From: Streptomyces noursei ATCC 11455
Lineage (GTDB): Bacteria > Actinomycetota > Actinomycetes > Streptomycetales > Streptomycetaceae
Assembly (NCBI RefSeq): GCF_001704275.1
Contig: NZ_CP011533.1
Coordinates: forward strand, 6,386,001-6,450,000
Direction: 5' to 3'
Length of the DNA stretch: 64,000 nucleotides
Shown here: piece by piece, positions 17,889-27,736 of the stretch
Numbering within the stretch: the first letter of the stretch is position 1
Layout: each line of letters begins with the position of its first letter
Made by a program: the position numbers and the translations under genes
Notes under the pieces: generated by a model
Database searches by the model: none
What the model saw: only the letters and a program-made list of their open reading frames with translations
What the model was told of the DNA's origin: nothing

Positions 17889-18311
17889 ATGCGCATCCAC
17901 GCGTCCCGCACGTTCCGCAGCACCGCGCTCGTCACCGGCCTCGCTGCACTGGCCGCGGCCCTGCTCACGCCGTCCGCCCTGGGCGCCCCGACCGCCCACG
18001 GGGCCGGCGGCGGCCACGCCCGGACCGCCGCAGGCAACTGCGCGGCCGGTCAACTGTGCCTCTGGCCGGGCACGGAGTTCGGCGGCCGGCGGCAGACCTA
18101 CGAGCTGTCCGGCACCGACATCGAGAGCTGCGTGACCCTCCCCAAGGGGATGACCGCCGCCTCGCTGGCCAATCGCACCGGCCGCCCGGTCACCACCTAC
18201 CAGAGCGCCGTCTGCGCCGAGACCGGCGAGTTCGACACCTACCCGGGCGGCGGCAGTTGGGTGCCCCGATCCCCCTACCAGGTAAGGGCGTTCAAGCTGT
18301 GGGAGCACTGA
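17889..18311 (+). CDS. secreted peptidase inhibitor family I36-type protein
   Basis: A 140-residue secreted protein. A signal peptide (RTFRSTALVTGLAALAAALL, cleavage probably near ALG-AP, residue ~33) is followed by a short spacer and a small beta/gamma-crystallin-like domain: CAAGQLCLWPGTEFGGRRQT and a matching second half with Cys pairs at CVTLPKG and AVCAETG. This is the fold of the Streptomyces metalloproteinase inhibitor (family I36). Four Cys in the mature part suggest two disulfides. A strong terminator follows at 18337. Whether it inhibits a protease is unproven. Confidence 0.82.
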   Translation: MRIHASRTFRSTALVTGLAALAAALLTPSALGAPTAHGAGGGHARTAAGNCAAGQLCLWPGTEFGGRRQTYELSGTDIESCVTLPKGMTAASLANRTGRPVTTYQSAVCAETGEFDTYPGGGSWVPRSPYQVRAFKLWEH

Positions 18312-18336
18312 GCCGGTCGTCCGCGGCGGACGCACC

Positions 18337-18375
18337 GCGCCCCCCGACCGGCGGGCTTCGCCGGTCGGGGGGCGC
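18337..18375. terminator. strong bidirectional hairpin between convergent genes
   Basis: Arms 18337-18351 and 18361-18375 pair perfectly over 15 bp (GCG-CCCCCC-GACCGG), with two further pairs inside. It lies between the I36-type gene (+) and aceE (-), which end at 18311 and 18410, so it can stop transcription from both sides. Confidence 0.85.
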
Positions 18376-18409
18376 GGGGGAGAGGGTGCGGCGGACGGCC
18401 GCGGGAAGG

Positions 18410-21157
18410 TCAGGCGTCGCCGCCGGCCTCACCCGCGTCGGCGGCCGACACGTCCAGGAGCTGGTAGCGGTCGATGGCCTGCTTGAGCAGCGAGCGGTCG
18501 ACCTTGCCCTCCTTGGCCAGCTCGGTGAGCACGCCGAGCACGATCGACTGGGTGTCGATGTGGAAGAAGCGGCGGGCGGCGCCGCGGGTGTCCGCGAAGC
18601 CGAAGCCGTCGGCGCCCAGCGACTGGTAGGTGCCCGGCACCCAGCGCGCGATCTGGTCCGGGACGGAACGCATCCAGTCCGAGACCGCGAGCGTCGGGCC
18701 CTCGGCGCCCTGGAGCTTCTGCGTCACGTACGGGACGCGCTGCTCCTCCTCCGGGTGGAGCAGGTTGTGCTCCTCGACCTCCACCGCCTCGCGGCGCAGC
18801 TCGTTCCAGGACGTCGCCGACCACACGTCGGCCTTGACGTTCCACTCGTCCGCGAGGATCTGCTGGGCCTCCAGGGCCCACGGCACCGCGACGCCCGAGG
18901 CGAGGATCTGGGCCGCGTGCTCGCCCTTCCCGCCCGGCTTGATCCGGTGCAGACCCTTGAGGATGCCCTCGACGTCGACGTCCTCCGGCTCGGCCGGGTG
19001 CACGATCGGCTCGTTGTAGACGGTCAGGTAGTAGAAGACGTCCTCGCCCGGCCGGCCGTCGGCGGTCTCGCCGTACATCCGCCGCAGACCGTCCTTGACG
19101 ATGTGCGCGATCTCGTAGCCGTAGGCCGGGTCGTAGGCGACACAGGCCGGGTTGGTCGAGGCCAGCAGCTGGGAGTGGCCGTCGGCGTGCTGCAGACCCT
19201 CACCGGTCAGGGTGGTGCGGCCGGCGGTCGCACCGAGCACGAAGCCGCGCGAGAGCTGGTCGGCCATCTGCCAGAACTGGTCGCCGGTCCGCTGGAACCC
19301 GAACATCGAGTAGAAGACGTAGACCGGGATCAGCGGCTCGCCGTGGGTGGCGTACGCGGAGCCGGCCGCGATCAGCGACGCGGTGCAGCCCGCCTCGGTG
19401 ATGCCGTCGTGCAGCATCTGGCCGGTCGGCGACTCCTTGTAGGCCAGCAGGAGTTCGCGGTCCACCGACTCGTAGCTCTGGCCCAGCGGGTTGTAGATCT
19501 TGGCCGACGGGAAGAACGCGTCCATGCCGAAGGTGCGGTACTCGTCCGGCGCGATCGGCACGAAGCGCTTGCCGATCTCCTTGTCCCGCATCAGGTCCTT
19601 CAGGATGCGGACGAACGCCATGGTCGTGGCGATCTTCTGCGTCCCGGAGCCCTTCTTGGCGGTGGCGTACGCCTTGTCGCCGGGCAGCGCCAGCGGCTTG
19701 GCGCGCACGACACGGGTCGGCACGTAGCCGCCCAGCCCCTTGCGGCGGTCGTGCATGTACTGGATCTCTTCGGACTTCTCACCCGGGTGGTAGTACGGCG
19801 GCAGGCCGTCCTCCAGGTCCTTGTCCGGGATCGGCAGGTGCAGCCGGTCGCGGAAGCGCTTGAGGTCCTCGACCGTCAGCTTCTTCATCTGGTGCGTGGC
19901 GTTGCGGCCCTCGAAGTTCGGGCCGAGGGTCCAGCCCTTGACGGTCTGCGCCAGGATCACGGTCGGCTGGCCCTTGTGGGCCTTGGCCGCCGCGTACGCC
20001 GCGTAGATCTTCCGGTGGTCGTGGCCGCCGCGACCCAGGTGCAGGATCTGGTCGTCGGTCATGTTCTCGACCATCGCGCGCAGTCGGTGGTCGTCACCGA
20101 AGAAGTGCTGGCGGATGTACGCGCCGGTCTCGGTGGCGTAGGTCTGGAACTGGCCGTCGGGGGTGGTGTTGAGCTTGTTGACCAGGATCCCGTCGCGGTC
20201 CTGCGCCAGCAGCGGGTCCCAGCTGCGGTCCCACACCAGCTTGATGACGTTCCAGCCGGCGCCTCGGAACTGCGACTCCAGCTCCTGCATGATCTTGCCG
20301 TTGCCGCGGACCGGGCCGTCCAGCCGCTGGAGGTTGCAGTTGACGACGAAGGTCAGGTTGTCCAGGCCCTCGCGGGCGGCGATGGACAGCTGGCCGAGCG
20401 ACTCGGGCTCGTCCATCTCGCCGTCGCCGAGGAACGCCCAGACATGCGACTTGGAGGTGTCGGCGATGCCGCGGGCCTCCATGTAGCGGTTCATCCGGGC
20501 CTGGTAGATCGCGCCGAGCGGGCCGAGGCCCATCGAGACGGTCGGGAACTCCCAGAAGTCCGGCATCAGCCGCGGGTGCGGGTAGCTGGAGAGGCCGTTG
20601 GGTGCCTTGGACTTCTCCTGGCGGAAGGCGTCCAGCTGGGCCTCGCTGAGGCGGTCCAGCAGGTAGGCGCGGGCGTAGATGCCGGGGGAGGCGTGGCCCT
20701 GGAAGAAGACCTGGTCGCCGCCGTCGCCCTCGTCCTTGCCGCGGAAGAAGTGGTTGAAGCCCACGTCGTACAGCGAGGCGGAGGAGGCGAAGGTGGCGAT
20801 GTGGCCGCCGACGCCGATGCCCGGGCGCTGGGCGCGCGAGACCATGACGGCGGCGTTCCACCGGGTCGCGTTGAGGACCTTGCGCTCGATCTCCTCGTTG
20901 CCCGGGAAGAACGGCTCGTCCTTGGTCGCGATGGTGTTGACGTAGTCCGTGCTCCGCATCTCGGGCACGGCCACACGCCGTTCGCGGGCGCGTTCGATCA
21001 GCCGGAGCATGAGGTAGCGGGCGCGTTCCCGGCCTCGCTCGTCGACGGCCGCGTCGAGCGAGTCGAGCCATTCCTGGGTCTCTTCGGGATCGAAGTCCGG
21101 GACCTGGCTGGGAAGGCCGCCAATGATGATCGGGTTTCGATCGGATCCGGAAGCCAC
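18410..21157 (-). CDS. aceE: pyruvate dehydrogenase E1 component, homodimeric type
   Basis: A 915-residue thiamine-diphosphate enzyme that decarboxylates pyruvate and passes the acetyl group to E2 lipoamide in the pyruvate dehydrogenase complex. The ThDP motif runs from [10 protein letters not shown] to [10 protein letters not shown]. The start is the GTG at 21157, with AAGGA seven bases upstream, giving [20 protein letters not shown], the usual actinobacterial N-terminus; a longer reading adds 38 low-complexity residues and was rejected. Actinobacteria use this E1 with a shared E2 that also serves the oxoglutarate complex; no E2 or E3 gene is nearby. The length fits the family. Confidence 0.97.
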   Translation of the reverse strand: MASGSDRNPIIIGGLPSQVPDFDPEETQEWLDSLDAAVDERGRERARYLMLRLIERARERRVAVPEMRSTDYVNTIATKDEPFFPGNEEIERKVLNATRWNAAVMVSRAQRPGIGVGGHIATFASSASLYDVGFNHFFRGKDEGDGGDQVFFQGHASPGIYARAYLLDRLSEAQLDAFRQEKSKAPNGLSSYPHPRLMPDFWEFPTVSMGLGPLGAIYQARMNRYMEARGIADTSKSHVWAFLGDGEMDEPESLGQLSIAAREGLDNLTFVVNCNLQRLDGPVRGNGKIMQELESQFRGAGWNVIKLVWDRSWDPLLAQDRDGILVNKLNTTPDGQFQTYATETGAYIRQHFFGDDHRLRAMVENMTDDQILHLGRGGHDHRKIYAAYAAAKAHKGQPTVILAQTVKGWTLGPNFEGRNATHQMKKLTVEDLKRFRDRLHLPIPDKDLEDGLPPYYHPGEKSEEIQYMHDRRKGLGGYVPTRVVRAKPLALPGDKAYATAKKGSGTQKIATTMAFVRILKDLMRDKEIGKRFVPIAPDEYRTFGMDAFFPSAKIYNPLGQSYESVDRELLLAYKESPTGQMLHDGITEAGCTASLIAAGSAYATHGEPLIPVYVFYSMFGFQRTGDQFWQMADQLSRGFVLGATAGRTTLTGEGLQHADGHSQLLASTNPACVAYDPAYGYEIAHIVKDGLRRMYGETADGRPGEDVFYYLTVYNEPIVHPAEPEDVDVEGILKGLHRIKPGGKGEHAAQILASGVAVPWALEAQQILADEWNVKADVWSATSWNELRREAVEVEEHNLLHPEEEQRVPYVTQKLQGAEGPTLAVSDWMRSVPDQIARWVPGTYQSLGADGFGFADTRGAARRFFHIDTQSIVLGVLTELAKEGKVDRSLLKQAIDRYQLLDVSAADAGEAGGDA

Positions 21158-21674
21158 GCTGTTCCTTCGTGTTCGGTTCGTGTCGTGCTGCGCCTGCTGC
21201 TGCCGCTGCGCACGGGAACGAATGTTGTCTGGGCCTTGTGTCGCGCCGTCTTCCATCGTGTACCGAGCCACTGGGATACGTCACCTCTACCGATGGGTAA
21301 CCACCCGCTGGGAGAGGGCGCTGAGAGGGCCGATTCGTGTGGTCGGCCAAATCGCAACCATACGCCCATCTCGAAACGCCCCGGCGTGCGGCCGCGCAGC
21401 GGCCGGTGGGGGAGCGCGGATGCTCCGATACCCTGCGCGGGGGCCATTCCTTTCCGCGTACCCCATATACCCGGCACAATGCTGTGGTGCGTATCACTTC
21501 ATGGTGTCCTGGTGAGGGTCGGGCCGCGACGGTGGGCCCGTCGATCGTCACCGTTTCGGCGGTCTCGATCGCCGGGTACTTGCGCGATCCGCCCGGCACG
21601 TGTGGACTACGCCCAATGCTCCGCGCACGCGCGGGGTCCCCGAGTATTTTCCGAAACATGACAGGAGGCAATCC
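21158..21674. other. 517-bp divergent promoter region between aceE and the DUF3052 gene
   Basis: No gene recognised. The aceE leader lies at the left. The middle has lower GC and short symmetric pieces such as GGGT-AACC-ACCC near 21296. The right end carries the strong AGGAGG ribosome site (21663-21668) of the DUF3052 gene. The length and divergent layout suggest regulated promoters, but no operator is certain. Confidence 0.5.
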
Positions 21675-22097
21675 GTGAGCGCGACCGCGGACCACGCGGA
21701 GGAGCGGACCAACCCTGCCACCAAGCTGGGGTTCGAGCCCGGACAGGTGGTCCAGGAGATCGGCTACGACGACGACGTCGAGCAGGAGCTCCGCGAAGGC
21801 ATTGAGTCCGTCATCGGCCAGGACCTTGTGGACGAGGATTACGACGATGTCGCCGACGTCGTCCTCCTGTGGTTCCGGGACGACGATGGCGATCTCACGG
21901 ACGCGCTGGTGGACGCCATCGGCCTGCTCGAAGAGGGCGGCATGATCTGGCTGCTGACGCCCAAGACGGGGCGTGACGGCTACATCGAGCCGAGCGACAT
22001 CAACGACGCGGCGCAGACCGCGGGCCTGTCCCAGACCCGGAGCATCAACGCGGGCAAGGACTGGACGGGCAGCCGGCTGGTCTCGCCCAAGCGCTGA
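21675..22097 (+). CDS. DUF3052 family protein
   Basis: A 140-residue acidic cytoplasmic protein. It starts at a GTG with AGGAGG six bases upstream; ATADHAEERTNPATKLGFEP is the normal start of actinobacterial DUF3052 proteins. The core pattern GYDDDVEQELREGIE, VVLLWFRDDDGDLTDALVDA and GMIWLLTPKTGRDGYIEPSD resembles the small cyclic-AMP-independent family with a methyltransferase-like core but no SAM motif. The function is unknown. It diverges from aceE and ends in a perfect terminator at 22122; aceE-DUF3052-peroxiredoxin order is common in streptomycetes. Confidence 0.88.
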   Translation: MSATADHAEERTNPATKLGFEPGQVVQEIGYDDDVEQELREGIESVIGQDLVDEDYDDVADVVLLWFRDDDGDLTDALVDAIGLLEEGGMIWLLTPKTGRDGYIEPSDINDAAQTAGLSQTRSINAGKDWTGSRLVSPKR

Positions 22098-22121
22098 CCC
22101 TGCCGCGTCACCCGACGTCCT

Positions 22122-22162
22122 CGCCGAGCCCCTTCCGGAAGCGTTCCGGAAGGGGCTCGGCG
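22122..22162 (+). terminator. perfect 19-bp hairpin after the DUF3052 gene
   Basis: Arms 22122-22140 and 22144-22162 are perfect reverse complements with a GCG loop. The hairpin begins 24 bp after the stop codon. No T-run follows, as is usual in high-GC actinomycetes. Confidence 0.85.
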
Positions 22163-22246
22163 CAGTTCAGGCGCGGTGCACCGGCCGTATAGGCGGGCGC
22201 GTAGGGTGGTCGCGTCCAGTTGAGAGTGACGCGGGAAGGAAGTCCC

Positions 22247-22705
22247 ATGGCGATCGAGGTCGGCACCAAGGCTCCGGATTTCGAGCTGAAGAACCAGCAC
22301 GGCGAGCTGGTGAAGCTCTCCGACTTCCGCGGCGAGAAGAACGTCGTCCTGCTCTTCTACCCCTTCGCCTTCACCGGCGTGTGCACCGGTGAGCTGTGCG
22401 CGCTCCGCGACGAGCTGCCGAAGTTCGTCAACGACGACGTGCAGCTGCTGGCGGTCTCCAACGACTCGCCGTTCTCGCTGCGGATCTTCGCCGAGCAGGA
22501 GGGCCTGGAGTACCCGCTGCTGTCGGACTTCTGGCCGCACGGCGCGGCGTCCACCGCCTACGGCGTCTTCGACGAGGAGAAGGGCTGCGCGGTCCGCGGC
22601 ACCTTCGTCATCGACAAGGAGGGCGTGGTGCGCTGGACGGTCGTCAACGGCCTGCCCGACGCACGCGACCTCAACGACTACGTCAAGGCCCTCGAAACCC
22701 TCTGA
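22247..22705 (+). CDS. peroxiredoxin (AhpE / Prx-Q type)
   Basis: A 152-residue thiol peroxidase that reduces hydroperoxides in the cytoplasm. The peroxidatic site is [15 protein letters not shown], with Cys46 in the Thr-x-x-Cys context. A second Cys lies five residues on (Cys51), the C-x4-C spacing of atypical 2-Cys Prx-Q enzymes; the AhpE family otherwise fits better. The thioredoxin fold spans the whole length ([34 protein letters not shown]). The start is ATG 22247 with GGGAAGGA upstream. It is monocistronic between the terminator at 22122 and the ter locus. Confidence 0.92.
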   Translation: MAIEVGTKAPDFELKNQHGELVKLSDFRGEKNVVLLFYPFAFTGVCTGELCALRDELPKFVNDDVQLLAVSNDSPFSLRIFAEQEGLEYPLLSDFWPHGAASTAYGVFDEEKGCAVRGTFVIDKEGVVRWTVVNGLPDARDLNDYVKALETL

Positions 22706-22866
22706 GTCCTTTCGTCACGCAGGGCGCGGCGCCGGACATCCGTCAAGATCCATGTGCGATTTCTGCATTCGGCGGGAACCGGTCACTAGGATCAAATCGT
22801 TGATCCGATGCCATGCACGATGGGGGCGCACATCTTGACGTACCCCTCGAATCTACGGGAGGACTC

Positions 22867-23442
22867 GTGGGAGTCAGCCTCAGCAAGGGCGGCAACGTCT
22901 CGCTGACGAAGGAAGCCCCCAATCTGACCGCCGTTCTCGTCGGTCTGGGCTGGGACGCGCGTACCACCACCGGTACGGACTTCGACCTGGACGCCAGCGC
23001 CCTGCTGACGAATGACCAGGGCAAGGTCGCCAACGACCAGAACTTCGTGTTCTTCAACAACCTCAAGAGCCCGTGCGGTTCGGTCGAGCACACCGGTGAC
23101 AACACCACCGGTGAGGGCGAGGGCGACGACGAGGCCATCAAGGTGAACCTCGCCGGTGTCCCCGCCGACGTCAGCAAGATCGTGTTCCCGGTGTCGATCT
23201 ACGACGCCGAGACCCGCCAGCAGAGCTTCGGCCAGGTCCGCAACGCCTACATCCGCGTGGTCAACCAGGCCGACGGCAAGGAGCTGGCGCGCTACGACCT
23301 GAGCGAGGACGCCTCGACCGAGACCGCCATGGTCTTCGGTGAGCTGTACCGCAACGGCGCGGAGTGGAAGTTCCGCGCCATCGGTCAGGGCTACGCCTCG
23401 GGCCTGCGCGGCATTGCGCAGGACTTCGGCGTCAACGTCTGA
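22867..23442 (+). CDS. TerD family calcium-binding stress protein, copy 1
   Basis: A 191-residue TerD domain protein. It begins [20 protein letters not shown], the standard TerD start. The calcium-site motifs are complete: the acidic loop [10 protein letters not shown] and the block [20 protein letters not shown] with [10 protein letters not shown]. The C-terminus ([20 protein letters not shown]) is intact. TerD proteins are cytoplasmic beta-sandwich Ca2+ binders that are thought to scaffold a membrane-associated stress complex giving tellurite, phage and envelope-stress tolerance. GTG 22867 has GGGAGG just upstream. It is followed by a hairpin (23457) and a second copy 115 bp on. Confidence 0.95.
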   Translation: MGVSLSKGGNVSLTKEAPNLTAVLVGLGWDARTTTGTDFDLDASALLTNDQGKVANDQNFVFFNNLKSPCGSVEHTGDNTTGEGEGDDEAIKVNLAGVPADVSKIVFPVSIYDAETRQQSFGQVRNAYIRVVNQADGKELARYDLSEDASTETAMVFGELYRNGAEWKFRAIGQGYASGLRGIAQDFGVNV

Positions 23443-23456
23443 CCGCACGGCGCAAC

Positions 23457-23505
23457 CGCGTCCGGCGCCGTACGCCCCTGCCCGGGGAGTGCGGCGCCGG
23501 ACGCG
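23457..23505 (+). terminator. hairpin between the two TerD genes
   Basis: Arms 23457-23470 and 23492-23505 pair perfectly (CGCGTCCGGCGCCG and its complement), with further inner pairing of CCCC to GGGG, and TTTCG follows. The two TerD genes may therefore be separate transcripts or differ in amount. Confidence 0.75.
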
Positions 23506-23557
23506 TTTCGGGGCGTGAGCCGCGCCCCGTACCGACACCGGGGAGGAAACGAACACC

Positions 23558-24133
23558 ATGGGCGTCACACTCGCCAAGGGGGGCAACGTCTCCCTGTCCA
23601 AGGCCGCCCCGCATCTCACCCGGATCACGGTCGGCCTCGGCTGGGACGCGCGGTCCACCACGGGAGCGCCGTTCGACCTCGACGCCAGCGCGCTGCTGTG
23701 CCGGTCGGGCCGGGTGCTGGGGGACGAGTACTTCGTCTTCTACAACAACCTCAAGAGTCCCGAGGGCTCCGTCGAGCACACCGGTGACAACCTCACCGGC
23801 GAGGGGGAGGGCGACGACGAGACGATCCTGGTCGACCTCACCCAGGTCCCCGAGCAGGTGGAGGCCATCGTCTTCCCGGTCTCGATCCACGAGGCCGATC
23901 TGCGCGGCCAGAGCTTCGGCCAGGTCGGCAACGCCTTCATCCGCATCGTCGACCAGGCCGACGGCAGCGAACTCGCCCGCTACGACCTCAGCGAGGACGC
24001 CGCCGGAGAAACCGCGATGATCTTCGGCGAGGTCTACCGCCGCAACGGCGAGTGGAAGTTCCGCGCGGTCGGCCAGGGGTACGCCTCCGGACTGCGCGGG
24101 ATCGCCCTGGACTTCGGGGTCGACGTCTCGTGA
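23558..24133 (+). CDS. TerD family calcium-binding stress protein, copy 2
   Basis: A 191-residue tandem paralogue of the protein at 22867, same length and motif order: [63 protein letters not shown] and [20 protein letters not shown]. The acidic residues of both calcium sites are conserved. The start is ATG 23558 with GGAGGAAA about ten bases upstream. Tandem TerD copies are the rule in ter loci and may form mixed assemblies. A perfect 13-bp terminator follows at 24141. Confidence 0.95.
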   Translation: MGVTLAKGGNVSLSKAAPHLTRITVGLGWDARSTTGAPFDLDASALLCRSGRVLGDEYFVFYNNLKSPEGSVEHTGDNLTGEGEGDDETILVDLTQVPEQVEAIVFPVSIHEADLRGQSFGQVGNAFIRIVDQADGSELARYDLSEDAAGETAMIFGEVYRRNGEWKFRAVGQGYASGLRGIALDFGVDVS

Positions 24134-24140
24134 GCGCCGT

Positions 24141-24173
24141 GCGCGCGGCGCGGTCCGCCGCCGCGCCGCGCGC
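24141..24173 (+). terminator. hairpin after the second TerD gene
   Basis: A perfect 13-bp stem (24141-24153 with 24161-24173, GCGCGCGGCGCGG and complement) with a seven-base loop starts eight bases after the TerD stop. Confidence 0.8.
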
Positions 24174-24341
24174 TCCGTGGGGCGCGTGCCTCAGCTGACC
24201 TGGGCTCCGACCTGCGGCTCTCCGGCCGGGCAGGGGCCGACCGCCCCGTCCGCAAACTTCGCGCTCTACACTTCGGGTCAACGTTTCGCAAAGCGCCCCG
24301 CACTGGCGCGGGGGGACCCACACAGAAGGATTGGGTAGGCA

Positions 24342-25493
24342 GTGCTCCTGAAAACCTTTGGCTGGTCGTTCGCCGTCACGGTGGTCGGCCTCGGCCTGGC
24401 CGGCGTCCTCTGGGGGTGGCAGGGGCTCGCGATCGTCGGGATCCTGTCCATCCTGGAGATCTCGCTCTCCTTCGACAACGCGGTCATCAACGCGGGCATC
24501 CTGCGCAAGATGAACGCCTTCTGGCAGAAGATCTTCCTCACCGTCGGCATCCTCATCGCGGTGTTCGGCATGCGGCTGGTCTTCCCGGTCGTCATCGTCG
24601 CGATCACCGCGAAGATGGGGCCGATCGAGGCGGTCCAACTCGCCGTCAACGACAAGGCGCACTACGAGGAACTGGTCACCAGCGCCCACCCGGCCATCGC
24701 GGCCTTCGGCGGCGTCTTCCTGTTGATGATCTTCCTCGACTTCATCTTCGAGGACCGCGACTACAAGTGGCTGTCGTGGATCGAGAAGCCGCTCGCCCGG
24801 ATCGGCAAGCTCGACACCCTCTCCGTCATCGTCGCCCTGGTCGTCCTGCTGGTGAGCGCCGTCACGTTGGCGCCGCACGTCGCGCACGGCGGCGGCGACA
24901 AGACCGTCACGGTCCTGCTCTCCGGCATCGCGGGCCTGATCACCTACCTCGTCGTCGGCGGGATCTCCGGCTACTTCGAGGGCCGGCTGGAGGACGAGGA
25001 CGAGGCCGACGGCGAGGTGGCCGAGGACGGCGCCAAGCCGGCCGCGGCGGAGAAGAAGGGCAACGGGACCGGCGCCGCGGTGGGCCTGGCCGGCAAGGCC
25101 GCGTTCTTCATGTTCCTCTACCTGGAGGTCATCGACGCCTCGTTCTCCTTCGACGGCGTCATCGGCGCGTTCGCCATCACCAACGACATCTTCGAGATGG
25201 CCCTGGGTCTGGGCATCGGCGCGATGTACATCCGCTCGCTGACCGTCTTCCTGGTCCGCAAGGGCACCCTCGACGACTACGTCTACCTGGAGCACGGCGC
25301 GCACTACGCCATCGGCGCGCTGGGCGTCATCCTGCTCGTCACGATCCGCTACGAGATCAGCGAGGTCATCACCGGCCTGATCGGCGTGGTCCTGATCGCG
25401 CTCTCCTTCGGCTCGTCGGTGCTGCGCAACCGGCGCGAGGGCAAGCCGGGCGCGGAGTCGTCGGCACAGTCGGAAGTGACATCCGGAGTGTGA
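24342..25493 (+). CDS. DUF475 / TerC-like integral membrane protein
   Basis: A 383-residue membrane protein of the DUF475 family, distantly related to TerC. Eight or nine hydrophobic segments are visible. Two intramembrane acidic motifs are conserved: EISLSFDNAVINAGIL near residue 45 and EVIDASFSFDGVIGAFAITN near residue 265. These are typical of TerC/DUF475 proteins and suggest a metal-ion transport or binding role. An acidic linker of about 35 residues (EDEDEADGEVAEDG) splits the two halves on the cytoplasmic side. The start is GTG 24342. In ter loci this protein is thought to anchor TerD assemblies at the membrane. Confidence 0.9.
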   Translation: MLLKTFGWSFAVTVVGLGLAGVLWGWQGLAIVGILSILEISLSFDNAVINAGILRKMNAFWQKIFLTVGILIAVFGMRLVFPVVIVAITAKMGPIEAVQLAVNDKAHYEELVTSAHPAIAAFGGVFLLMIFLDFIFEDRDYKWLSWIEKPLARIGKLDTLSVIVALVVLLVSAVTLAPHVAHGGGDKTVTVLLSGIAGLITYLVVGGISGYFEGRLEDEDEADGEVAEDGAKPAAAEKKGNGTGAAVGLAGKAAFFMFLYLEVIDASFSFDGVIGAFAITNDIFEMALGLGIGAMYIRSLTVFLVRKGTLDDYVYLEHGAHYAIGALGVILLVTIRYEISEVITGLIGVVLIALSFGSSVLRNRREGKPGAESSAQSEVTSGV

Positions 25494-25593
25494 CGGGCCT
25501 CTGATTGAGGAACGCTTTCTGCGGGGCGGCCATGGGGAGACACCCACCGGCCGCCCCGTAGGTGGTCCTGGACCGAACTATGGGGTGGGCAAG

Positions 25594-26331
25594 GTGTCGT
25601 TCCTGGGGAACTTGTGGCGTGGCAACGCGCCGAAGTTCGACGGCGGTGGCGCGTCGTACGTCGTCGAGCTGACGAAGCGGAACCCGGTCGTCTCGCTGAC
25701 GAAGCAGGGGGCGGCCAACGGCCATCTGCGGGTCAATCTGAGCTGGCAGATGCGGACCTCGGACTTCGGCGAGCGGGGCGGGCAGCGTTCCGCGAGCCTG
25801 CTGCGGAACCCGAGCAGGCTGTTCAAACCGGAGATCGTGCAGGCCCAGGGCCCGGCCGTGGTCAACGTGGACCTGGACCTGGCCTGCATGTACGAGCTCC
25901 AGGACGGCAGCAAGGGCGTGGTGCAGCCGCTGGGCGACTTCCTCGGCGACCTCAACGCCCCGCCGTTCGTCAAGCTCAGCGGCGACGACCGGTTCGGCTC
26001 CGGCTCCGGCGAGACGCTGTACATCAACCTCGACCACCGCGACGAGATCAAGCGGCTGCTGATCTTCGTCTACATCTACGACGGGACCCCGGCGTTCGAC
26101 CGCACGCACGCGGTGATCACGCTCTACCCGAGCACCGGCCCGCGGGTGGAGCTCAAGCTGGACGAGCGGGCGCCGCAGGCCCGCTCCTGCGCCGTCTTCA
26201 TGCTGGAGAACGGCAAGGACGGCCTGTCGGTGCGCCGCGAGGTGAAGTACGTCTACGGCTTCCAGGCCGAGCTCGACCGGCTCTACGGCTGGGGGCTCCA
26301 GTGGGGCCGGGGCTACAAGTCGAAGGTCTGA
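25594..26331 (+). CDS. TerA-like tellurium-resistance family protein
   Basis: A 245-residue protein starting (V)SFLGNLWRGNAPKFDGG. It has the TerD/TerA-type beta-sandwich pattern: VSLTKQGAANGHLRVNLSW, VNVDLDLACMYELQDGSKGV and VKLSGDDRFGSGSGETLYIN, ending in a C-terminal half that resembles TerA (AVFMLENGKDGLSVRREVKY). GTG 25594 was chosen because GGGGTGGG lies upstream at good distance; GTG 25585 in the same frame is possible. It follows the DUF475 gene by 100 bp and is convergent with the Pro-rich TerD gene (34-bp gap). Confidence 0.85.
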   Translation: MSFLGNLWRGNAPKFDGGGASYVVELTKRNPVVSLTKQGAANGHLRVNLSWQMRTSDFGERGGQRSASLLRNPSRLFKPEIVQAQGPAVVNVDLDLACMYELQDGSKGVVQPLGDFLGDLNAPPFVKLSGDDRFGSGSGETLYINLDHRDEIKRLLIFVYIYDGTPAFDRTHAVITLYPSTGPRVELKLDERAPQARSCAVFMLENGKDGLSVRREVKYVYGFQAELDRLYGWGLQWGRGYKSKV

Positions 26332-26365
26332 GGACCCGGCGGACCCGGCCGCTTCCGTCGGTGCG

Positions 26366-27529
26366 TCAGCGGCGCTGGAACTGCGGCCCCTGGGGCGGCA
26401 GGACGAACGACGGATCGGGCACGAACGGCTGCGGCTGCGGCGGTTGCTGCGGTACTTGGTATCCATACGTCGGGGCGGGCTGCGGCGCCTGCTGGGGATA
26501 GCCGTAGGCGGGCGGTTGCTGCGGGTAGAGCGGCTGCTGCGGCGGCGGGCCCGGGTAGCCGTAGGCGGGCTGGGCCGGGGGCTGGGCCGGCGGGGGCGGG
26601 ACGTTGGCCGGGTAGCCGTAGCCGCCGGTGGGCGCGGGCGGCAGCGGGGCGGCGGAGAAGGGCTCCGGCATCCGGTCCGGTACGTGCTGGGTGACCGCCG
26701 CCGGATCCGCGTGCGGGCCGCCGACGGGCGGCGCGGTCGCCTCCTCGGGCCAGGCGCCGGGCGGCGGGGAAACCGGGCCGGACGGTGCGGGGCCCGGCGC
26801 GGCGACGGGCGGGGCGCCGTCCACGGGGCGCGCCACGGCGGCGGTGGGGGCCTCGCCCTGCGGGTCCGCGGCGGACGCCTCTGGGGACGGGGAGTCCGCG
26901 GACGGGGGGCGGGCGGCGGGCGGCTCCGTGGTGACCGGCCCGGGGGCCTCGGGCGCGTCCGTGGCCGGGTCGGCGCCGGACGCGTCGTTCTCGTCCACCG
27001 AGATGCCGAACTCCGTGGCCAGGCCGACCAGTCCGCTCTCGTAGCCCTGGCCGAGTGCCCGGAACTTCCAGCTGTCGCCGCGGCGGTACAGCTCCCCGCA
27101 GATCAGTGCGGTCTCCTCGCCCGTCTCGGGCGCCACGTCGAAGACCGCCAGCGGCTCGCCGTCCGGCGCCGCCGCGTCGTACAGCAGCACCCGCAGGTCC
27201 GGCACGCCGGCGAACGGGCCGCCGTCCGAGGAGGCGGCGAGCACCACCCGCGCCACCGAGGGGTCGAGCGCCGTCAGCTCCGCCTCGATGGTGTCGGTCA
27301 GCGCGTCGGCCCGGTGGGTCTTGGGCAGGTGCCGGACCAGGCCGCTGGGGTGCCGCGGCTGGTTGTAGAAGATGAAGTCCTCGTCGGAGCGCACGCGTCC
27401 GTCCGGTCCCACCAGCAGGGCCGAGGCGTCGACATCGGGGACGCCGGCGCCCGGCGTCCAGCGCAGAACGGCCCGGACGGCCGTGGCGTCGAGGGGGACG
27501 TTCGACCCCTTCAGCATCGCGTGCGTCAT
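26366..27529 (-). CDS. TerD domain protein with long Pro/Gln/Tyr-rich tail
   Basis: A 387-residue protein. Residues ~1-190 are a TerD domain ([49 protein letters not shown]). Residues ~190-387 are a disordered tail rich in Pro, Ala and Gln, ending in repeats of the type GYGYP / YGYPQQ (for example [20 protein letters not shown]). Such tails often drive multivalent or phase-separating interactions; this role is inference. The acidic calcium site is shortened compared with the two copies at 22867 and 23558: the NNLKSP block reads [13 protein letters not shown]. It is transcribed away from the CitE-like gene, leaving 207 bp for two promoters. Confidence 0.9.
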   Translation of the reverse strand: MTHAMLKGSNVPLDATAVRAVLRWTPGAGVPDVDASALLVGPDGRVRSDEDFIFYNQPRHPSGLVRHLPKTHRADALTDTIEAELTALDPSVARVVLAASSDGGPFAGVPDLRVLLYDAAAPDGEPLAVFDVAPETGEETALICGELYRRGDSWKFRALGQGYESGLVGLATEFGISVDENDASGADPATDAPEAPGPVTTEPPAARPPSADSPSPEASAADPQGEAPTAAVARPVDGAPPVAAPGPAPSGPVSPPPGAWPEEATAPPVGGPHADPAAVTQHVPDRMPEPFSAAPLPPAPTGGYGYPANVPPPPAQPPAQPAYGYPGPPPQQPLYPQQPPAYGYPQQAPQPAPTYGYQVPQQPPQPQPFVPDPSFVLPPQGPQFQRR

Positions 27530-27736
27530 GCGGCAATCCTGCCTTCCCTCTGCTGACGGTCACAACGTGGGGGCCGGGCACGGTGCTTCCCGGACACCCG
27601 GCCGCCACCCGAGGATGGCGAGATTTTCGTCCCGGCGGGAACTTTCGACACCCCCGCGCACGTACGATTACCGGCTGGATCCAGACAGCGGGACACGGCG
27701 GGGGTGCCCGGGTCCCGCTTCAATACGGGGAGTCGT

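Noticed and set aside
17054..21661. Very long plus-strand open frame (over 1,500 codons) across the aceE region
   Set aside because: It runs antisense to aceE with no domain pattern; long antisense frames are expected in high-GC coding DNA. aceE on the minus strand explains the region.
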